Source of the DNA: UBA1081 sp964495345
GTDB taxonomy: Bacteria > Bacillota > Clostridia > Oscillospirales > Acutalibacteraceae
NCBI GenBank assembly: GCA_964495345.1
Contig: CAZBVV010000071.1
Location: 1 to 9,302 of the forward strand
Reading direction: 5' to 3'
DNA: 9,302 bases
Part shown: in pieces, positions 5,873 through 9,302 of the stretch
How positions within the stretch are numbered: position 1 is the stretch's first letter
How the letters are laid out: every line of letters begins with the position of its first letter
Notes under the pieces: model-generated
The model's database searches: none
What the model was told of the DNA's origin: nothing
The model's input: only the letters and a program-made list of their open reading frames with translations
Made by a program: the position numbers and the translations under genes

Positions 5873-7255
5873 TTAGTCTTTATAAACCTCGTCAAGATTT
5901 GAATGTTCAGCATAGTTATCTTCTTTTATTTTACGAAGCCTCTCACGGCTTTGTTTTTGCACTTTTCTGTTTCTGTTATACACAATTACAAAGTAAACAA
6001 AAATACCTATAAGTGCTAAGCTGAAAATTATAAGGAATATTGGAGATGTGACGATTTTTTTGAGTATATCAACAAAATAAAGAAAACCGCTTCGGGAAAT
6101 ATCTTCTGCCGAAACAAGATTTACGCCGGCAATTACGCTGTCTGCATATCTTATTTTAACAGTACCAAGAACCTGACCTTTTTTTACAGGTGCGGTAATA
6201 TCCTCTTGCACGTCAATTATATATTCAAAACTTGAATAATCAACAGAGCTTAACAGTAAAGCCTGAAGCTGTGTTTCGGGCACAAGACGCACCGTATCGG
6301 TCTGTGAAGAAAGGGAAACGGGAGCTGTCGTAATCATTTCCGTGGTTTCAGCTATAGTAGTCATTCTAAGATTGGAGTACGCCCATTTAAGCATTCGCCT
6401 TGCATCATATAATGCCGTGTTATCAACATATCCGCATTTATCAACACATTTATTCGGTGCACTGAGCACGATGGCAATATAAGTATAGGCATCTTTTGTT
6501 GCAACAACGGACGCACATCTCTGAGCCTCATCGGTCTGACCTGTTTTAAAGCCCTTTGCATACTCATAATAATATCTTGTTCCGCTTTTGATAATGTCGC
6601 ATACACTCGTAAGATTGCGTTCTTCACTCATATTTGTTGCAGGAACCGTATATTTTACCGTTGCCGCCATATCTGCAATAACAGAATTTTTCATGGCGTA
6701 TTGAGTCATAAGATACATATCGTAAGCAGAGGAATACTCCCCTTCCTCATCAAGACCGTGAGCATTTGTAAAATTGGTATTCGTACATCCCAGACTTTTT
6801 GCAAAATCGTTCATCATAACCACAAAGTTCTCTATACTGCCGCCGATGTACTCTGCAAGAACGTTACAGGCATCATTTGCATTTTTAAGCATAGCACAAT
6901 ATAGCAGATTTCTTACTGATATCTGCTCACCTGCAACAAGGTTACACGATGCACTGTAAATATTTTTAAGCGGTGCAAGAGAAGATTCTGTAACGGTAAC
7001 GATTTCGTCAAGGTCAGAACAATTATCCACAACAACAGCCATGGTTGCAATTTTAACAAGAGATGCACATTTCAACTGTTTGTCAGCATTTTGTGAAAAT
7101 ATAATTGCACCCGTATCGGTATTTACAAGCAAATATGCATCCGAATACATATTTTCGCTGATTCTTGTGTTATAATATTCGGCATACGAACACACCGAAA
7201 AAACAGGCATTAACGCCAAAATTAAAATTATTATAAAAATTATTGATTTTTTCAT
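5873..7255 (-). CDS. Membrane-anchored D-alanyl-D-alanine carboxypeptidase (peptidase S11, DacF-like)
   Basis: A 460-residue envelope enzyme that would trim the terminal D-Ala from peptidoglycan stem peptides. A signal peptide (residues 1-25, ending SYA) is followed by the S11 catalytic domain with S65-L-V-K68, NAHGLDEEGEYSSAYDM (164-180) and the KTG motif at 237-239 (GFKTGQTDEAQRC). The SxN motif reads N125-A-N127 (normally S-x-N), a single-base change that may alter proton relay. A PBP5_C-like beta domain (about 310-385, with ITAPVKKGQVLGTV) leads to a C-terminal transmembrane helix near 400-425 and a basic cytoplasmic tail. This is a true transmembrane anchor rather than the amphipathic helix of E. 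coli PBP5. The ATG at 7255 is preferred over an in-frame GTG at 7267, which would itself lie in the ribosome site. It is monocistronic, with its own promoter and terminator. Confidence 0.92.
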   Translation of the reverse strand: MKKSIIFIIILILALMPVFSVCSYAEYYNTRISENMYSDAYLLVNTDTGAIIFSQNADKQLKCASLVKIATMAVVVDNCSDLDEIVTVTESSLAPLKNIYSASCNLVAGEQISVRNLLYCAMLKNANDACNVLAEYIGGSIENFVVMMNDFAKSLGCTNTNFTNAHGLDEEGEYSSAYDMYLMTQYAMKNSVIADMAATVKYTVPATNMSEERNLTSVCDIIKSGTRYYYEYAKGFKTGQTDEAQRCASVVATKDAYTYIAIVLSAPNKCVDKCGYVDNTALYDARRMLKWAYSNLRMTTIAETTEMITTAPVSLSSQTDTVRLVPETQLQALLLSSVDYSSFEYIIDVQEDITAPVKKGQVLGTVKIRYADSVIAGVNLVSAEDISRSGFLYFVDILKKIVTSPIFLIIFSLALIGIFVYFVIVYNRNRKVQKQSRERLRKIKEDNYAEHSNLDEVYKD

Positions 7256-7262
7256 AGACACA

Positions 7263-7269
7263 CCCACCC
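7263..7269 (-). promoter_or_regulatory. Ribosome binding site fixing the carboxypeptidase start
   Basis: GGGTGGG on the minus strand lies 7 bases before the ATG at 7255. It covers the alternative GTG at 7267, which has no purine-rich site of its own upstream. Confidence 0.7.
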
Positions 7270-7284
7270 GATTGTGATATAATA

Positions 7285-7313
7285 ATTATACAATTATTAT
7301 TACAAAATGTAAA
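7285..7313 (-). promoter_or_regulatory. Promoter of the carboxypeptidase gene
   Basis: On the minus strand TTTACA (7313-7308) and a perfect TATAAT (7290-7285) are 17 bases apart. This predicts a transcript start near 7278 and a leader of about 22 bases. An AT-only dyad (AATAATT 7281-7287 and AATTATT 7292-7298) straddles the -10 box and could be an operator, but dyads this AT-rich arise by chance. Confidence 0.75.
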
Positions 7314-7320
7314 GAGAAAA

Positions 7321-7420
7321 CAATAATTTATCTAATTAACAATGTACAATGTATAATGCAGGAAATGGCTTCGCCCTTTAACCCATTTTTATTGTTAATT
7401 AATTGTACATTGCACATTAA
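7321..7420 (+). repeat. Heptamer-based intergenic inverted repeat element
   Basis: The left arm holds tandem heptamers ACAATGT-ACAATGT-ATAATGC (7339-7359). The right arm, read on the minus strand from 7420, holds TTAATGT-GCAATGT-ACAATTA-ATTAACA. Two perfect 11-bp inverted repeats link the arms: 7340-7350 with 7402-7412, and 7333-7343 with 7391-7401. A smaller 6-bp pair (7363-7368 with 7383-7388) sits in the middle around a GC-richer core. The element fills most of the gap between the divergent carboxypeptidase and phosphoesterase genes. A related sequence occurs at 9249-9302. No coding capacity is apparent. Confidence 0.7.
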
Positions 7421-7430
7421 ATTACAGATT

Positions 7431-7434
7431 GGAG
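7431..7434 (+). promoter_or_regulatory. Ribosome binding site fixing the phosphoesterase start
   Basis: GGAG lies 6 bases before the ATG at 7441. An upstream in-frame TTG at 7429 overlaps this site and can be dismissed. Confidence 0.8.
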
Positions 7435-7440
7435 CAAATT

Positions 7441-8139
7441 ATGGTCTACATCACAGGCGATATTCACGGTGACTTATCAAGGCTTTCACCCGAAGCGTTA
7501 AAATTTATGAAGCTGCACGACACGTTAATTGTGTGCGGTGATTTTGGCTTTATATGGGATGACTCCAAAAATGAAGACAAGATTTTAAGGAATCTGGGTA
7601 AAAGAAAATATAATATTTGCTTCGTTGACGGCACGCATGAAAACTTTAAGCTGCTTAACAAATTCCCCGTGCAGGACTACAACGGCGGCAAAGCAAGAAA
7701 CATATGCGGCAATCTTTATCACCTTATGAGAGGTCAGATTTTCACCATTGAGGGAATGAAAATATTTACCATGGGCGGCGGTGAATCACCAGAAGCAGAG
7801 CTTCGATTTGACGGTGATGATGTACAAAGGCTTGAAATTCCCACAAAAGAGGAGCTTCTTGCTGCTGTTACAAAGCTTGAAAGCGTAAATTACGAGGTTG
7901 ACCTTATAATTACCCACGAGCCCCCCTCAAAAACAAGAGAATTCCTGCTTATGCAACAGAATGAGAAGTTTTCCGTATCTGCACTCAATGCGTTTTTTGA
8001 TGAGCTTGCCATACAATGCAAATACAAGAAATGGTATTTCGGCAGTATGCACACGGACAAATTCATATCAAACAATCAGATTGCAGTTTTCAGAAACATA
8101 CTCAATGCAAAAACAGGAATGAAAATTAAATCTAAATAA
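7441..8139 (+). CDS. Calcineurin-like metallophosphoesterase
   Basis: A 232-residue soluble protein of the calcineurin-like phosphoesterase superfamily, in a clostridial subfamily recognised by HLMRGQIFTIEG and FTMGGG. Metal motifs in order: D7-I-H9 in GDIHGD, D34 in CGDFGF, GTHEN at 64-68, H159 in ITHEPPS, and GSMH at 201-204. The third and fifth motifs normally read GNHE and GHxH. Thr65 replaces the Asn and Ser202 the first His, and by comparison with Mre11 both would be ligands of the same (second) metal. The enzyme may therefore work with one metal, use altered ligands, or be inactive. The substrate is unknown. The ATG at 7441 is chosen from the GGAG site. No clear promoter is visible apart from a TATAAT inside the upstream repeat (7352-7357). 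Its last 8 bases overlap the end of the converging dehydrogenase gene. Confidence 0.85.
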   Translation: MVYITGDIHGDLSRLSPEALKFMKLHDTLIVCGDFGFIWDDSKNEDKILRNLGKRKYNICFVDGTHENFKLLNKFPVQDYNGGKARNICGNLYHLMRGQIFTIEGMKIFTMGGGESPEAELRFDGDDVQRLEIPTKEELLAAVTKLESVNYEVDLIITHEPPSKTREFLLMQQNEKFSVSALNAFFDELAIQCKYKKWYFGSMHTDKFISNNQIAVFRNILNAKTGMKIKSK

Positions 8140-9232
8140 ATTTTTCAAATAATTTTACAGCTGTATCCGAGGTGAAATTACCCGGGGTACGGCTGAAATT
8201 TTTTACGGGGTCAACCCAACGGGTGCAATATTTTGCCATTTGCTCCTGAGATACAGTTATATTGATATCTGCCAATTCAGTTATCATTTTACAAAGGCGT
8301 TCTTTATCCGTATTCATAATATCAAACATTCTCTGTGCTTTTTTATGCTTATGCTCATCACAGATATTAATAAAATCAGGGATAAATGCGGCACAGGCTT
8401 TACCGTGAGGAATACCGTAATCCTCGGTAAGAGCGTAACCTACCGTATGAGGAAAACAGGCTCCCGTTATATTAAGGCAAAGTCCTGCATAAATTGATGC
8501 ATTATACAAAACCTGACGCATTCTATCGTCGGGAACATCTTTTCTTTTATATAAGTCTTTTAACCCCTCGGAAAGTAATTCAAAAGCTTTTTCGGCATAT
8601 ATTTCCGATAATTCTGTGGACATGGATGAAAAATAGGATTCGCAGGCATGAGCAAAAGCATCAAGAGCTGTTGAAACGGTAACAGAATAAGGCATAGTGC
8701 AAGTATATTTGTAATCACAGAATGAAATTTGCGAATACATACCGCCTATACTCTTTTTCATGCCGTTATCACTGTTTGTAAGTACGGCAACACCTGTCAC
8801 TTCGCTTCCCGTACCCGAAGTTGTGCCTACAAGAATGATGGAAAGCGGTTTGTTTTTATGTGTCATATTATAAATATCGGAATGTGAAAGTTCTTCATTG
8901 GTTGCAAAAATTGCTACGGCTTTTGCGGCATCAAGAGGTGAACCGCCGCCGATTCCGATAATGAAATCAGAACCGAAATTTCTCGCACACTCTCCTGCTC
9001 GGCGGCAATCGGATGTATACGGATTTTCCGTTATTTCATCAAAAACTGAATATTCAATATTATTTTTTTCAAGAACATATATTACGTCGTTTAACGCTCC
9101 GCTTTTCTTTGCAGAAGAACCGCCCGTTACGATAAGACACTTTTTGCCGAAATCTTTTAATAAATCGGCATTTTCTTTAACACAATTTGCACCGCTGATA
9201 ATACGGACAGGCATATATGATGTGAGATTCAT
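8132..9232 (-). CDS. Iron-containing (group III) alcohol dehydrogenase
   Basis: A 366-residue cytoplasmic oxidoreductase of the Fe-type alcohol dehydrogenase family, which interconverts alcohols and aldehydes or ketones with NAD(P)H. The N-terminal Rossmann-like half contains GIGGGSPLDAAKAVA (GGGS at 95-98, D101) and the TTSGTGSE nucleotide motif (137-144). The all-helical C-terminal half has the four metal ligands D191, H195 (DAFAHACES), H262 (FPHTVGYAL) and H276 (GIPHGKACA), all present. Length and order are normal for the family. The substrate is not predictable: relatives include butanol, propanediol and lactaldehyde dehydrogenases. AAGGAG at 9245-9240 provides a good ribosome site before the ATG. 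The promoter is probably at or beyond the right edge, with a heptamer repeat in between. The 3' end overlaps the phosphoesterase gene by 8 bases. Confidence 0.92.
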   Translation of the reverse strand: MNLTSYMPVRIISGANCVKENADLLKDFGKKCLIVTGGSSAKKSGALNDVIYVLEKNNIEYSVFDEITENPYTSDCRRAGECARNFGSDFIIGIGGGSPLDAAKAVAIFATNEELSHSDIYNMTHKNKPLSIILVGTTSGTGSEVTGVAVLTNSDNGMKKSIGGMYSQISFCDYKYTCTMPYSVTVSTALDAFAHACESYFSSMSTELSEIYAEKAFELLSEGLKDLYKRKDVPDDRMRQVLYNASIYAGLCLNITGACFPHTVGYALTEDYGIPHGKACAAFIPDFINICDEHKHKKAQRMFDIMNTDKERLCKMITELADINITVSQEQMAKYCTRWVDPVKNFSRTPGNFTSDTAVKLFEKFI

Positions 9233-9248
9233 GATATTCTCCTTTAAA

Positions 9249-9302
9249 CAATAATTTATTAATGCATAATGTATAATGCATAATTCATAATTAAGGAAAA
9301 GG
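9249..9302 (+). repeat. Second copy of the heptamer repeat family (cut by window edge)
   Basis: Five tandem heptamers TTAATGC-ATAATGT-ATAATGC-ATAATTC-ATAATTA run without a break from 9259 to 9293. It shares CAATAATTTA (9249-9258, also 7321-7330) and AATGTATAATGCA (9268-9280, also 7348-7360) with the element at 7321-7420, at nearly the same spacing. It lies just upstream of the alcohol dehydrogenase gene. Any inverted partner would be beyond the window. Confidence 0.65.

Noticed and set aside
7256..7267. GTG start four codons upstream for the carboxypeptidase
   Set aside because: It lies inside the GGGTGGG ribosome site and would leave only about 10 bases of leader; the ATG at 7255 begins a standard signal peptide.
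7281..7298. AT-only dyad over the carboxypeptidase -10 box as an operator
   Set aside because: Seven-base AT-only arms are expected by chance in DNA this AT-rich; mentioned with the promoter only.
7429..7440. TTG start four codons upstream for the phosphoesterase
   Set aside because: The TTG overlaps the only ribosome site (GGAG 7431-7434), which is correctly spaced for the ATG at 7441.
173..9232. Defence island, prophage or other mobile system
   Set aside because: No integrase, transposase, toxin-antitoxin pair, nuclease, reverse transcriptase or CRISPR array is present; the genes are typical chromosomal families with normal operon structure.
8898..9254. Plus-strand open frame of 118 codons opposite the start of the alcohol dehydrogenase gene
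   Set aside because: Fully antisense to a conserved catalytic gene, no recognisable domain and no ribosome site.

Overview
The window looks like ordinary chromosome from a low-GC Gram-positive bacterium of the class Clostridia, most likely an uncultured gut relative of the Oscillospiraceae/Ruminococcaceae. The evidence is the AT-rich intergenic DNA, strong GGAGG-type ribosome binding sites, TTGNNN/TATAAT promoters, U-tailed hairpin terminators and the protein families present (DUF368, DUF1275, clostridial S11 carboxypeptidase, THUMP methyltransferase). The taxonomic call is an inference from these features. There are nine intact genes, with no phage, transposase, CRISPR or RNA genes.

Layout. 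(1) 1-172: a terminator hairpin from an upstream gene outside the window, then a promoter. (2) 173-1737 (+): a two-gene operon with an ATGA overlap, encoding a pyrophosphatase-like/Nudix fusion protein and a DUF368 (PopT-type) polyprenyl-phosphate transporter. (3) 1747-1819: two back-to-back terminators. (4) 4317-1830 (-): a three-gene operon of a glycerophosphodiester phosphodiesterase, a THUMP-domain RNA guanine methyltransferase (RlmL/YpsC type) and a pentapeptide-repeat protein. (5) 4318-4476: a divergent promoter region with a near-perfect consensus promoter. (6) 4477-5762 (+): a phosphoribosyltransferase overlapping by one base a DUF1275 (YoaK) membrane protein. (7) 7255-5873 (-): a membrane-anchored D-Ala-D-Ala carboxypeptidase with its own promoter and terminator. 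(8) 7441-8139 (+): a metallophosphoesterase, whose 3' end overlaps by 8 bases (9) an iron-type alcohol dehydrogenase (9232-8132, -).

No single genetic system unites the window. It is a mix of housekeeping, envelope and salvage genes: lipid-carrier recycling, peptidoglycan trimming, phospholipid headgroup turnover, rRNA modification and nucleobase salvage. The points of interest are local. Several enzymes lack residues normally needed for catalysis: the PPase-like domain has lost its acidic pair, the carboxypeptidase SxN motif reads NAN, and the phosphoesterase has lost two ligands that would belong to the same metal site. Two conserved-looking gene pairs join a soluble enzyme to a membrane transporter. 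A heptamer-based intergenic repeat (consensus ATAATGC/ACAATGT) occurs twice, once as an inverted pair. Three start codons are moved inward from the longest reading frame (4477, 7441, 7255) on the basis of promoter or ribosome-site position.
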